A stretch of DNA of 64,000 nucleotides from Campylobacter concisus (GCF_001298465.1 NZ_CP012541.1:1116001-1180000), one strand, 5' to 3'. Positions 1 to 10,401 are shown, counted from the first letter of the stretch. Notes: generated from the letters alone by a model not told the origin. Numbers and translations are program-made.

Positions 1-1283
<1,283 letters not shown>

Positions 1284-1446
1284 AATTACCTATCTAATAG
1301 ACAGGATTTTTATTATGAAGTTTTTAATCAAAAAAACTTTTAGTTTTTATATTAGTTTGTCTAATCTATTATTTAATCATAATAGACTGGCTCAATCGAT
1401 CACTTGTTTAGATTTCAAAGATTGACTAATAGTTTAACAATTGTAA

Positions 1447-1488
1447 GTTAAAAGAACTTTCTGCTCTGCGTTTTGCAAAACAGAAAGT
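1447..1488 (-). promoter_or_regulatory. rRNA leader hairpin plus boxA-like antitermination signal
   Basis: On the minus strand, between the DUF945 gene and 16S, a hairpin (1456-1463 pairing with 1481-1488, with an inner GTTTTGCAAAAC stem) is followed at once by GTTCTTTTAAC (1457-1447). This matches the boxB-then-boxA order of rRNA leaders, whose boxA consensus resembles GCTCTTTAACA. About 165 bases of A+T-rich leader then precede the 16S 5' end. TATACT on the minus strand just upstream (about 1492-1498) could be the -10 box. Assignment rests on position and motif likeness only. Confidence 0.4.
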
Positions 1489-1537
1489 GAAGTATATAGA
1501 AGTGATGCTTAAATACAGATAAAAATCAGGCTAATTT

Positions 1538-2878
1538 TTAAAAACCCATAAAGAAATTTTGAAGTCCAACTTTTCCATTAAATATAATATCTTTTTTGTT
1601 TGGATCATATTTAAATTCACTTATTACTTTTTTGTCCTCTTCTTTAAAATATCCAGCAGATATCAAAGTAGGCTCAACAAAAGCTACTTCTGGCACTAAT
1701 GTATCAAAAAAATTCGCCAGACTTTCATCGACACTTATTTTTCCACTAAGAGATAATTTATCAAAAATTTCTGACTGATTTGTTCCCTTTTTAAAGCCAT
1801 TTACTGCTGCATCTAAATTTAGCTTTAGAGCCTTATCTCCCTTTTTGAAACTTAATGTATCTATTTTTATGGTTGGATTCTTTTCTAAGATTTGATCTAC
1901 TGTCTCATCAAAATTTAATCCAGCTAAAACATTATAATTTTCTTCATTATTTAAATTATTAAGCTTGTCTAATACATTATTTAATGCAGGCACATTGATA
2001 TTTGCGATTTTGCTATCAAAGACAAAATCTGTATATTTTACTTTATCAACTGCTACGATACCTATTTTTATAACATCGTCTGATCTTCCAAGATCATTTG
2101 AGATTTCAAATTTTGAGTCATACTTAAAGTCATCTATCAAAACATTACTTACATCATTAGATGCGAAAGACACCCTTTTAAATTTAACTTTTGCTAGATA
2201 AGGTACAAGCTGACTCTCTAAAATTTTTGAAATCTTAACTGGCTCTTTATAACTTGAGTCAATATAGAACCCTTCGATATTTAGATCAACTTTATTGTAT
2301 TCACTAAAATCTTTCAAAACAATCTTATCTGCTTCAACCTTTAAGCTGTTTATACTATCTTTTGAATCAAGCGTCATACCAATCTTTATATCTTTTGTAT
2401 TAAATGCAGTTTTTTGCTTATCATTAAATTCAATATTGCTAAATTTAATATCCACATCTTTATCGCCAGTTAAGCTAACTTTTGTTTTAGTTGTTGCAAT
2501 GACGTTTGAACCCATGAATGTTGCGATAATGTTTTTAATCATATCGTTTTGGATAGAAATTTTTGAGTCTATTTCAAAGCCATCTATAAAAGCAAGCGCT
2601 GTATGAGAAATTTCATTTTCTACTTTAAAAACCAAATCCTCATTTACATTTTTACCAAATATATTTTCCAAAAGATCTTTTGAAACACTAAAATCAAATG
2701 ATCCTTTTGAGCCAAAAAAACCTTTTTTGTAATTGTTATTAGAAATTTTAAAGCCCTTAATATTATTTAGATCATTCACTATCCTTTGATAGTTTTTCTC
2801 CACCTCATTTGAAGCAAAATAAACCGCTCCAATGGCTACCATGATAACTACGATTAAAGCAGATATCACCTTTTTCAT
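1538..2878 (-). CDS. DUF945 (YdgA-like) family protein
   Basis: A 446-residue protein with one N-terminal membrane segment (residues 4-22) and a long, beta-rich, Asp/Lys-rich remainder facing the periplasm. The pattern matches the DUF945/YdgA family, whose function is unknown; these proteins distantly resemble AsmA-like envelope proteins. I chose the start at 2878 because AAAGGAG lies 6 bases upstream and its ATG overlaps the stop of the DedA gene (ATGA); an upstream ATG at 2935 would extend into that gene. It is the last gene of the SYLF-DedA-DUF945 run. The three neighbours all point to the cell envelope, which is inference from context. Confidence 0.75.
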   Translation of the reverse strand: MKKVISALIVVIMVAIGAVYFASNEVEKNYQRIVNDLNNIKGFKISNNNYKKGFFGSKGSFDFSVSKDLLENIFGKNVNEDLVFKVENEISHTALAFIDGFEIDSKISIQNDMIKNIIATFMGSNVIATTKTKVSLTGDKDVDIKFSNIEFNDKQKTAFNTKDIKIGMTLDSKDSINSLKVEADKIVLKDFSEYNKVDLNIEGFYIDSSYKEPVKISKILESQLVPYLAKVKFKRVSFASNDVSNVLIDDFKYDSKFEISNDLGRSDDVIKIGIVAVDKVKYTDFVFDSKIANINVPALNNVLDKLNNLNNEENYNVLAGLNFDETVDQILEKNPTIKIDTLSFKKGDKALKLNLDAAVNGFKKGTNQSEIFDKLSLSGKISVDESLANFFDTLVPEVAFVEPTLISAGYFKEEDKKVISEFKYDPNKKDIIFNGKVGLQNFFMGF

Positions 2879-3441
2879 GCTTTTCTCCTTTTTGTAATAT
2901 GTTGTAAAAAAAACCAAATTCCAAGCAACAAACAAACCATAGCAAGAGGCATAATATATCCATGCTCGCCAAGATAGTCGCTTGCACCTACAAAATAATC
3001 ACCCGCTTTAAAGCTGGCAAATCCGATAATGGCCGCCCAAAGCACTGACGAGATCAAATTTATAATGCTAAATTTATAAAATGAATATTTCGTAAGTCCA
3101 AGCGCGATAGGAACCAAAGTTTTGACGCCGTAGATAAATTTTTTGATAAATATTATCTTATCGCCGTGTTTTTTGGCCAAAATTCCTGCATAAGCAAGCT
3201 TTCTTTTATGATTTTTGATATAAGGCATAAGTGAGCTTTTATTAAATCTTGCGAGATAAAAAATTAGCGTGTCGCCGATTGTATTTGCCACAGCAGCGAC
3301 AATTATACTAAGAGTGATATCCATCTTACCGGCAAAACTTAAAATTCCAGCGGCGATTAATGCAACCATACCGCCACCAAGGCTATAAAAAAACAATACA
3401 ATATAGCCGTATGTTGAAACTGAGTTTATGATATCTTGCAT
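2875..3441 (-). CDS. DedA family inner-membrane protein
   Basis: A 188-residue polytopic protein of DedA/SNARE-associated type. Visible elements are a Gly-rich first helix (YSLGGGMVALIAAG), an amphipathic re-entrant stretch around FIKKFIYGVKTLVPIALG (about residues 100-117) and C-terminal membrane helices. DedA proteins are thought to flip undecaprenyl phosphate or phospholipids and to support membrane energisation. In many members the re-entrant motif carries Arg (GxRT); here it is Gly-Val-Lys-Thr. The ATG overlaps the upstream SYLF stop (TAATG) and its own stop overlaps the next ATG, so the three genes are probably translationally coupled. Confidence 0.85.
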   Translation of the reverse strand: MQDIINSVSTYGYIVLFFYSLGGGMVALIAAGILSFAGKMDITLSIIVAAVANTIGDTLIFYLARFNKSSLMPYIKNHKRKLAYAGILAKKHGDKIIFIKKFIYGVKTLVPIALGLTKYSFYKFSIINLISSVLWAAIIGFASFKAGDYFVGASDYLGEHGYIMPLAMVCLLLGIWFFLQHITKRRKA

Positions 3442-4037
3442 TAATCTCCTAAAAGTTTAGATGCGGAGGCTATTAGCTGTTCATAGGCATAGCCACTTTG
3501 CTTTAAAATTTCTTCTCTTGCACTGATGACTGCTCCACCAAAGCTAGCTCCCGCAAAGAAACCATCATTTGCGGCATATGCGTAAATATCACTTGAAAAT
3601 TTAAAATCGCTTACTTTACTGTAATTGCGTCCAATGTCACCAAAAGCTACTGAAAGCTTTGTATCAAGCGTGATCTTGGCATCTTTAATATCGTGGATAA
3701 TGCTATCTTTAAATATAAAAAGTACAAGTGAACTATCTTCATAACCAAGCTGTATACCGATACTGCCGCCACTTATGCTAACTGGTAAAATTTCACTTGG
3801 CGAGTTAATGTTGCCAACAACCATGATGCCATCTCCGCCCATGCCACCAACTACAAAACCGACCTTTTTAACACTTGGAAAGATGATCGTCGCTTTTGAC
3901 TGCTCGATTAGCTCTTTTATAGGAGCGTTTCTAGCGCCTCTCATAGTTGTTATAAACGAGTTTGCCGAATCTAGCACGAGCTCCTCGCTGGCAAAGCCAA
4001 GTGAGAAAAATAATAAAATTGAAAAAAGAAATTTCAT
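3441..4037 (-). CDS. SYLF/YSC84-type lipid-binding protein, exported
   Basis: A 198-residue protein with a signal peptide (about residues 1-17, ending GFAS). The SYLF (Ysc84) domain fills the rest: the Gly-rich block GFVVGGMGGDG, the SISGGSIGIQLG block, and a C-terminal GFFAGASFGGAVIS segment. SYLF domains bind phospholipid or phosphoinositide. In bacteria they are mostly periplasmic and of unknown role. The start lies 9 bases after the rny stop, so it probably belongs to the rny transcript. A second SYLF gene lies at 13617-14279. Family call is firm; function is not. Confidence 0.85.
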   Translation of the reverse strand: MKFLFSILLFFSLGFASEELVLDSANSFITTMRGARNAPIKELIEQSKATIIFPSVKKVGFVVGGMGGDGIMVVGNINSPSEILPVSISGGSIGIQLGYEDSSLVLFIFKDSIIHDIKDAKITLDTKLSVAFGDIGRNYSKVSDFKFSSDIYAYAANDGFFAGASFGGAVISAREEILKQSGYAYEQLIASASKLLGD

Positions 4038-4046
4038 ATCTTGCCG

Positions 4047-5600
4047 TTATTTCGCAAAATCAACAGCGCGAGTCTCTCTGATGACGCTTACTTTTATCTC
4101 ACCAGGATACTGCACCTTACTCTCAATCTCTTGAGCTATCTCTTTTGCTACAAGCACTGCCTCGTCGTCGTTTATGAGTTTAGCATTTGCGATGACACGA
4201 ATCTCACGGCCTGCATTTATCGCATAAGCTTGTTTGATGCCATCTTTACTTTTTGCGATGTTCTCGATCTCTTCGACACGTTTTAGGAAGCTCTCAAGCA
4301 CCTCGCGCCTTGCACCTGGACGAGCTGCACTTAGTGCGTCAGCTGCGCAAACAGCCGCACTTTCTATACTTGTTGCCTCTTCGTGGCCGTGGTGAGCGTA
4401 GATAGCGTTGATGACTACTGGATGCTCTTTGTAGCGCTTACAAATTTCTGCTCCAAGATCAACGTGACTGCCCTCATACTCGTGAGTTAGCGCCTTACCA
4501 ATATCGTGAAGTATGCCAGCTCTTTTTGCAAGCTTCTCATCTCCGCCACACTCAGCTGCGATGATGCCAGCAAGGTGAGCTACTTCAAGGCTGTGCGCTA
4601 GGGCATTTTGTCCGTAGCTCGCTCTAAATTTAAGCTTGCCTATTAGTTTTACGATCTCTGGATGAATTTTATTTAGACCAAGATCCATGACGATATTTTC
4701 GCCCTCTTCTTGTATGCTTTGCTCAAATTCTTCAGTCACTTTTTTGTGAAGATCTTCTATCCTTGCTGGCTGAATTCTTCCATCCTCCACCAAAAGCTCG
4801 ATCACTCTTGTTGCGATCGCACGTCTGTAAAGGTTAAAGCTGCTTAAGATGATCGCATGTGGTGTGTCATCAATGATAATATCAACACCAAGCACCATTT
4901 CAAGGGTCTTGATATTACGTCCCTCTTTGCCAATGATCCTACCTTTTAGCTCATCGTTTTTAATATTTACGACATTTATCAGACGCTCAGCTGCAAATTC
5001 TCCAGCAAATCTTGACGTAGCCTGCGCCAAGATGTAATTAACTCTCTTTTTAGCCTCTCTTTTTGCCTCTTCTTCGTACTTTCTAACGATGTGAGCGATG
5101 TCAGCACGTGACTTCTCTTCGACCTTTTTAAGCACGACCTCTTTTGCCTCTTCCTCCGTTAAACCAGCAGCGTGCTCAAGCACTCTTATCGCCTCTTCTA
5201 CTTTGTTTTGATAAGTCGCTTTTAAATTTAAGCCCTCTTCGTAAGTGATCTTCGCATCTTGCTTATCTTTTTCAAAAAGCTCTTTGCTCTCATTTAAAAG
5301 CTCTTGCTCATTTAGCAAAATTTTCTCTTTTTTGGTCAGCTCATCAAATTTACTCGCATACTCTTTTTGAAGCTTTGTTGTTTTGTCATCGTATCTTTTT
5401 TTAGCCTCAAATTCAGCCTCTTGTACTGAAATTTTAGAATTTTTAAGCGTTAGTTCAGCTTCGTATTCTATTGCTTTTGCTTTTGCTTTTGCTTGTTCTA
5501 AGAAGATGTTGTAGTTTGCATCATTTATCTTTTTGGCGTAGAGATACCCTGCTCCAACGCCCGCCACACCGGCTCCTAAGCCTATTAAAACCTCTATCAT
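4047..5600 (-). CDS. rny: Ribonuclease Y
   Basis: 517 residues in the standard RNase Y order: N-terminal membrane anchor (residues 1-20), a long charged coiled coil (about 25-160), a KH RNA-binding domain with GRIIGKEGRN (about 215-275) and an HD phosphohydrolase domain with HSLEVAHLAG and the metal pair in LHDIGKA (about 335-430). RNase Y is a membrane-bound endoribonuclease that starts mRNA decay. The length agrees with the family. GAGG lies upstream of the ATG. Its first 80 bases overlap the 3' end of the 5-FCL gene, so the two are cotranscribed. Confidence 0.95.
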   Translation of the reverse strand: MIEVLIGLGAGVAGVGAGYLYAKKINDANYNIFLEQAKAKAKAIEYEAELTLKNSKISVQEAEFEAKKRYDDKTTKLQKEYASKFDELTKKEKILLNEQELLNESKELFEKDKQDAKITYEEGLNLKATYQNKVEEAIRVLEHAAGLTEEEAKEVVLKKVEEKSRADIAHIVRKYEEEAKREAKKRVNYILAQATSRFAGEFAAERLINVVNIKNDELKGRIIGKEGRNIKTLEMVLGVDIIIDDTPHAIILSSFNLYRRAIATRVIELLVEDGRIQPARIEDLHKKVTEEFEQSIQEEGENIVMDLGLNKIHPEIVKLIGKLKFRASYGQNALAHSLEVAHLAGIIAAECGGDEKLAKRAGILHDIGKALTHEYEGSHVDLGAEICKRYKEHPVVINAIYAHHGHEEATSIESAAVCAADALSAARPGARREVLESFLKRVEEIENIAKSKDGIKQAYAINAGREIRVIANAKLINDDEAVLVAKEIAQEIESKVQYPGEIKVSVIRETRAVDFAK

Positions 5601-6165
5601 TTATTCCTCTTTTTATATAATTTTTATTTGGGGTTATATAAAAGTCTGCTACCGCGTCTTGTGCATTTGAAAGTACATCTTTGGTGTAAAAGTCTTTTAT
5701 CTCAAGAAAAACTATCCGTTTTGGCTTAATGGGCAAAGAGTTAAAAAATCTATCATAAAATCCTTTTCCGTGCCCTATCCTAGCCATAGCTCCATCAACC
5801 CCAATCGCTGGAACTACTGCCATATCAAGTCTAACATTATCCATTTTTTTGCCAGATGGCTGTCTGACGTTAAATTTATAAGTTATAAATGGCAGTCGCA
5901 ATCTTACCATCTCTAAGCTAAGACCTACCATAAAAGGGGCAAAAATTTCACATTTATGCGATAAATTTCGCCTTATTTTAAGCACATCAACTTCGTAGTT
6001 AAGTGGCAAATAAAACAATACTTTCTTAGAATTTGTAAAATTTATCAATTTTAAAAGAGTTTTCGTAGCTTTATAATGCGAGCATTTGGCCTTAAATTTA
6101 GTAAGTTTCATCAAATTTGCTCTTGCATTTTTTCTAAATTCATTTTTTTCTAAATTAACGCTCAT
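5521..6165 (-). CDS. 5-formyltetrahydrofolate cyclo-ligase family protein
   Basis: A 214-residue protein that should convert 5-formyl-THF to 5,10-methenyl-THF with ATP. It carries the family signature GHGKGFYDRFF and a basic N-terminus matching the RKxxRxxxL start. I chose the ATG at 6165; an open frame continues upstream to 6501, but that part lies antisense to the thioredoxin gene and looks like noise. Oddly, the frame runs about 25 residues past the usual end (ADFYITP) and 80 bases into rny, with an Arg-rich tail of no known role. It is divergent from the thioredoxin gene. Confidence 0.85.
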   Translation of the reverse strand: MSVNLEKNEFRKNARANLMKLTKFKAKCSHYKATKTLLKLINFTNSKKVLFYLPLNYEVDVLKIRRNLSHKCEIFAPFMVGLSLEMVRLRLPFITYKFNVRQPSGKKMDNVRLDMAVVPAIGVDGAMARIGHGKGFYDRFFNSLPIKPKRIVFLEIKDFYTKDVLSNAQDAVADFYITPNKNYIKRGINDRGFNRLRSRCGGRWSRVSLRQKDK

Positions 6166-6181
6166 TTTATGCTCTTTCTTG

Positions 6182-6187
6182 TATAAT
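6182..6187 (+). promoter_or_regulatory. -10 box (TATAAT) for thioredoxin-like lipoprotein/ftsY operon
   Basis: TTGTATAATCC lies 28 bases before the ATG at 6215 and 17 bases from the divergent 5-FCL start. It is a perfect sigma70 -10; Campylobacter promoters often lack a clear -35. AAAGGA at 6204-6209 serves as ribosome binding site. Confidence 0.6.
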
Positions 6188-6214
6188 CCTGAAATCTTAT
6201 TCAAAAGGAAATTT

Positions 6215-6847
6215 ATGACATTAAAACGAGCAATTATAACATCACTTTGCATTTTTGCATTTTTTGGATGCGGCGACGAGAACAAGCAAAAAAAAGAGCA
6301 AAATACAAGCGAACAAACGCAAGGCAAAATTTTAGATAAAAATGCTAGCAAAGATGAAAATTTAAGCAAAGACTCACTCACTCCAAAAATGAGTGAAAAT
6401 GCCCAAGATAGCGAGATAAAAGAGATAAATCTAAAGCTGCTAAGTGGAGCAACTATGCAGATTACAAAAAGAAGCAATGGCTTTGATGTAAAAGATGGCA
6501 AAAAAGCAACTCTTTACGTATTTTTTGCCACTTGGTGCCCACCTTGCAAGGCCGAGATCCCTCACTTAAATAACCTAAGCGAGAAATTTAAAAACGAACT
6601 AGATATCGTTGGTGTGCTACTTGAAGACAAAAGTGAAGATGAAGTAAAAGATTTTGCTCAAAAATATAAAATAAAATACGAAGTCGCGGTTGGCGAGGGA
6701 AATTTTTTATTTGAAAAAGCAATGGGTGGCATAAAAGGCTTGCCTGCGTCAGCACTTTTTAAAGCAAATGGCGACTACGTTCAAGGCTACATCGGTCTTG
6801 TGCCTGAAGAGATGCTTGAAAATGACATAAATAGGGCTACAAAATAA
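6215..6847 (+). CDS. TlpA-like thioredoxin-fold lipoprotein
   Basis: 210 residues. A lipoprotein signal ends in a lipobox (FAFFGC), followed by a charged linker rich in Lys, Glu and Asn, then a thioredoxin fold with the active site ATWCPPCKAE (about residues 107-116) and the cis-Pro loop IKGLPASALF. It is probably a periplasmic thiol-disulfide reductase of the TlpA/ResA group, used for cytochrome c maturation or protein repair; the substrate cannot be read from the sequence. The start at 6215 is set by AAAGGA and the lipobox. Its stop overlaps the ftsY start (TAATG). Confidence 0.85.
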   Translation: MTLKRAIITSLCIFAFFGCGDENKQKKEQNTSEQTQGKILDKNASKDENLSKDSLTPKMSENAQDSEIKEINLKLLSGATMQITKRSNGFDVKDGKKATLYVFFATWCPPCKAEIPHLNNLSEKFKNELDIVGVLLEDKSEDEVKDFAQKYKIKYEVAVGEGNFLFEKAMGGIKGLPASALFKANGDYVQGYIGLVPEEMLENDINRATK

Positions 6848-7713
6848 TGCTTGATTTTCTAAAAAAAGGCCTTGAGAAGACTTTTGGAGCGATAAGCTCA
6901 GCGAAGAAGTCAAAAAAGATAGACAAAGAGAGCTTAGAAGAAATTTTGCTTGAAGCTGACGTAGCTTACGAGATCGTGGAAGAAATTTTATACTACTTGC
7001 CACCACAAGATGAAGTGAGCAGAGCCGACCTAAGGCGCGTTATGAGTAGCTATTTCATCTACGAAAATGAGCGCGTGATCGAGCCTGATAAGCCATTTGT
7101 CGATCTCATCCTTGGCGTAAATGGCGCTGGCAAGACGACCACAATCGCAAAGCTTGCAAATTTATATAAAAATAATGGCAAAAGCGTCATTTTAGGCGCT
7201 TGTGATACATTTAGAGCTGGAGCGATCGAGCAGCTACGCCAGTGGTCAATTAGGCTAAATGTGCCAATAGTCGCCACACAGCAAGGGCATGATCCTTCGG
7301 CTGTTGCTTACGATACGATTAGCTCAGCCCTTGCAAAAGGCATCGACCGAGTCATCCTTGATACGGCTGGCAGACTTCAAAATCAGACAAATTTAGCAAA
7401 CGAGCTAGAAAAGATCGTTCGTATTAGCAAAAAAGCTTACGAAAAAGCGCCTCACCGCAAAATTTTGATTCTTGATGGCACGCAAGGTAATGCCGGAGTA
7501 GCACAAGCAAAGGCGTTTAACGATATTGTCTCGCTTGATGGCGTTATCATCACAAAGCTTGATGGTACTGCAAAGGGTGGAGCACTGTTTGGTGTGGCAA
7601 GAGAGCTTGAGCTACCTATATTTTATATAGGCATTGGCGAGAGTATGGACGATATCATCAAATTTAATCCAGACGAGTTTTTAGACGAGCTAATGGACGC
7701 CATTTTTGAGTAG
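6847..7713 (+). CDS. ftsY: Signal recognition particle receptor FtsY
   Basis: 288 residues, essentially only the NG domain: the N bundle (residues 1-80) and the GTPase G domain with P-loop GVNGAGKTTT (about 92-101), DTAGRLQ, TKLDGTAKGG and the closing GxGE-type loop. It docks the SRP-ribosome complex at the membrane and hands nascent membrane proteins to SecYEG. The acidic A domain of E. coli FtsY is absent, as is usual in this group. Start and stop overlap the neighbouring genes. Confidence 0.96.
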   Translation: MLDFLKKGLEKTFGAISSAKKSKKIDKESLEEILLEADVAYEIVEEILYYLPPQDEVSRADLRRVMSSYFIYENERVIEPDKPFVDLILGVNGAGKTTTIAKLANLYKNNGKSVILGACDTFRAGAIEQLRQWSIRLNVPIVATQQGHDPSAVAYDTISSALAKGIDRVILDTAGRLQNQTNLANELEKIVRISKKAYEKAPHRKILILDGTQGNAGVAQAKAFNDIVSLDGVIITKLDGTAKGGALFGVARELELPIFYIGIGESMDDIIKFNPDEFLDELMDAIFE

Positions 7714-8068
7714 GGTAAAATTTCTTAGTAAAATTTGCTTTTTCGCTGCTCTTTTAGCAATTGATTTTCTTGCATTTACTCCAAAAAGTCCCACGATCAT
7801 CGAAAATTCGTGGGATAAAGCAAATCATTTTTTAGCTTTTTGCATCCTATACATCCTGCTCTATCTTGGCTATGAGTTTAAAATTTTTAAAAATTTAGCC
7901 CTACTTTTAGCCTTTGGTGTGCAAATAGAACTCGTTCAAGCGTTTTTACCAAACAGGGAATTTAGCCTGCTTGACATCGTGGCTGACATGATCGGAGCAA
8001 CTTTTGGAGTTATAGTAGTTGAAATTTTAAAAAGGATAATTTATGGCAAAAGCAAAGCCAGTTTTTGA
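7706..8068 (+). CDS. VanZ-like small membrane protein
   Basis: 120 residues with four hydrophobic segments and the VanZ-like hallmarks: a DKANHF motif at the first-loop boundary, then ELVQAFLPNREFSLLDIVADMIGATFG. Function unknown in most members; VanZ itself gives low-level teicoplanin resistance. The only possible start is TTG at 7706, inside the last codons of ftsY, because the frame has a stop (TAA) at 7691. Its 3' end overlaps radA by 26 bases. It therefore depends on translation of its neighbours. Confidence 0.75.
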   Translation: MSRVKFLSKICFFAALLAIDFLAFTPKSPTIIENSWDKANHFLAFCILYILLYLGYEFKIFKNLALLLAFGVQIELVQAFLPNREFSLLDIVADMIGATFGVIVVEILKRIIYGKSKASF

Positions 8069-9383
8069 GTGTCAAGCCTGCGGAAACCAGCAGAGCAAAT
8101 GGCTAGGCAAATGCCCACAATGTGGGGCTTGGGATAGCTTTGTCGAGCTTAGTCAGCAAGAGATAAAGATAAGCAAAGAGATAGCAAAAAGCACCGGAGT
8201 AGCCAGCAAAGCCATAAGCATAGATGAAGTTGAAATTCAAAATTTTACGAGATTTAGCACCAAAGATAGCGAACTCGACCTTGTTCTTGGTGGTGGCGTA
8301 GTCGAGGGCTCACTCGTTTTAATAGGTGGTAGTCCGGGCATCGGCAAATCAACCCTGCTTCTAAAAATCGGCTCAAATTTAGCAAAAGACGGTAAAAAAA
8401 CGCTCTATGTAAGTGGCGAAGAGAGCCAAAGCCAGATAAAAATGAGAGCTGACAGGCTAAATGCTGTGGATAAAAATTTATACTTATTAACTGAAATTTG
8501 CCTAGAAGATATCCTGCTAGAAGTGCAAAAAAGCGACTACAAAGTGCTAGTAATCGACTCCATACAAACGCTTTATAGTCAAAATATAAGCTCCGCTCCA
8601 GGCTCGATCACACAGGTTCGAGAGATCACATTTGAGCTGATGAGGCTTGCAAAGAGCCAAAATATCTGCGTTTTCATCATCGGTCATATTACCAAAGAGG
8701 GCTCGATCGCAGGGCCTAGAGTGCTTGAACACATGGTCGATGTGGTGCTTTATTTTGAGGGCGATGCGAGCAGAGAGTTAAGAATTTTGCGTGGGTTTAA
8801 AAACCGCTTTGGCTCGACGAGTGAGGTTGGTATATTTGAAATGAGCCAGCACGGACTGGTGAGCGCAAACGAGGTTTCGAGTAAATTTTTCACACGTGGC
8901 GGGGCGATGAGTGGAAGTGCGATAACTATCATAATGGAAGGCTCAAGGGCGCTTAGCATCGAAATTCAGGCACTTGTTTGCGAAAGCGCTTATCCAAAAC
9001 GAAGCTCGACTGGCTTTGAGAGAAACCGCCTAGATATGCTGCTAGCCCTACTTGAGCGAAAGCTAGAGATCCCACTTGGCCACTACGATGTCTTCATAAA
9101 CGTTTCAGGTGGCGTTAAGATAAACGAAACTGCGGCAGATCTAGCCGTCATCGCAGCGATAATAAGTAGCTTTAAAAACCGCCCTATCAGCAAGGACAGC
9201 GTCTTCATCGGCGAGCTAAGTCTAAACGGCGAGATAAGAGAGATTTTCAATCTCGATCAGCGCCTAAAAGAGGCAAAAATGCAGAAATTTAAAAATGCTA
9301 TCATCCCAAACAAACCGCTTGACACGCAAGGACTAAAGTGCTTTTACGCCAAAGATATCACGCAAGTGCTTGAGTGGATGTAA
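8043..9383 (+). CDS. radA: DNA repair protein RadA
   Basis: 446 residues in the canonical order: N-terminal four-Cys zinc finger (CQACGNQQSKWLGKCPQC), RecA-like ATPase with Walker A GGSPGIGKST (about residues 96-105), Walker B VLVIDSIQT, the RadA-specific FKNRFG motif, and a C-terminal Lon-protease-like domain (about 300-446). RadA drives branch migration and helps recombination, including natural transformation. AAAAGGA precedes the ATG. It ends the ftsY operon; I see no clear terminator after it. Confidence 0.96.
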   Translation: MAKAKPVFECQACGNQQSKWLGKCPQCGAWDSFVELSQQEIKISKEIAKSTGVASKAISIDEVEIQNFTRFSTKDSELDLVLGGGVVEGSLVLIGGSPGIGKSTLLLKIGSNLAKDGKKTLYVSGEESQSQIKMRADRLNAVDKNLYLLTEICLEDILLEVQKSDYKVLVIDSIQTLYSQNISSAPGSITQVREITFELMRLAKSQNICVFIIGHITKEGSIAGPRVLEHMVDVVLYFEGDASRELRILRGFKNRFGSTSEVGIFEMSQHGLVSANEVSSKFFTRGGAMSGSAITIIMEGSRALSIEIQALVCESAYPKRSSTGFERNRLDMLLALLERKLEIPLGHYDVFINVSGGVKINETAADLAVIAAIISSFKNRPISKDSVFIGELSLNGEIREIFNLDQRLKEAKMQKFKNAIIPNKPLDTQGLKCFYAKDITQVLEWM

Positions 9384-9528
9384 ATTTATCTTGCTAGCGA
9401 CTTAATATCAATACTTTGCTGGCTAGGACATGTTTTTTGAAATTTATCTTTTGTATAAGTCTGAGAGCATCTATGCTTTTTCTTTGAAATTTAAATTATA
9501 AAAATTCCATTCTTTGCTTATAAAATAC

Positions 9529-10356
9529 CTATGCCCTCTTATCCACTTTAAGCTTTGCCACTTTTTCTAAAATTTCAAACATGCTCTTGCCACTATCAAA
9601 TTCACTCTTTATAAATTTATAAAGCTCTTTAAATCTCTCATCGGCTTCAAGCTTATAGGTATGAGATTTTTTAGTAACTTGTATAGGTGTAAATTTCTTC
9701 TCTTTAGCGTTGTCTTCTTTTTCAAGATTATCTATATTCTGAATACCTTTTTCGTTTAGCTCTTTTAATATATTGACAGCATTTTTAGCATCTTCGCCAG
9801 ATAGAGTTAGATCAAATCGCTCTTTTAATACATATTTAGCCCACTCCTCTTTAAACTCATCAACGCTCATATCACTATCAAGCAGATCAATAGTCCTTGA
9901 GTTTTGCATAAATAGCAAATCGCTATCGCCACGATATTCATTTAAAAATTCATTTACAGTGTATGGGGTATCTCTTAAAATTTTTGGCTTATCGTTGTCT
10001 GGTTTTGCTTGCTGACCTTGTATGTATTCTACAAATAAACCCTTGCTTTCATTTATGAAATTTTTAAGATCCGATAACTGCTCACTTGTAAAATCAGGAT
10101 CATAGCCTCTAAGCTTTCCTATGATAGTGACTTTTGCTTCATCACCCTTTGTAAAGCCAGATAGCGGATATATATGTCTATCATAAGCTGCAGCTTGAGC
10201 TTTTCTATCAAGCCTTGCGTATTTAGGAAAGCTCATACCATATCCCATATCGTTACTAAGTATCTCGTTTATATCGTTAAACTGAAAGCCCATCTCTCTT
10301 GCTATGTTTTCTCTTGAAAGATAGTTAGTAGTTGAGAGGTTATTAGAAATTTGCAT
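9529..10356 (-). CDS. Unknown protein under a sigma28-type promoter
   Basis: 275 residues, hydrophilic, no signal peptide or membrane segment, Cys-free, mostly helical and Lys/Glu/Asp-rich. I do not recognise the family. The start MQISNNLSTTNYLS resembles the uncharged, Asn/Ser/Thr-rich N-termini of flagellar export substrates. Residues near 35-65 carry an aromatic run (MSFPKYARLDRKAQAAAYDR). A sigma28 promoter lies 46 bases upstream of the ATG (see 10402-10428), AAGGA precedes the start, and fliL lies two genes away. I infer a flagellum-coregulated, possibly flagellum-secreted protein; the biochemical function is unknown. Confidence 0.7.
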   Translation of the reverse strand: MQISNNLSTTNYLSRENIAREMGFQFNDINEILSNDMGYGMSFPKYARLDRKAQAAAYDRHIYPLSGFTKGDEAKVTIIGKLRGYDPDFTSEQLSDLKNFINESKGLFVEYIQGQQAKPDNDKPKILRDTPYTVNEFLNEYRGDSDLLFMQNSRTIDLLDSDMSVDEFKEEWAKYVLKERFDLTLSGEDAKNAVNILKELNEKGIQNIDNLEKEDNAKEKKFTPIQVTKKSHTYKLEADERFKELYKFIKSEFDSGKSMFEILEKVAKLKVDKRA

Positions 10357-10401
10357 TTTACTATCCTTAGTTTCTTTAGCTCCATTAAATCTTAATCTAA
10401 G

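Noticed and set aside
6166..6501. Upstream extension of the 5-FCL frame
   Set aside because: It lies antisense to the thioredoxin lipoprotein gene, is rich in Phe/Ser/Leu as expected of a shadow frame, and the ATG at 6165 gives the normal family start.
9384..9528. Possible tRNA or small RNA after radA
   Set aside because: No cloverleaf or terminator hairpin could be formed by eye.
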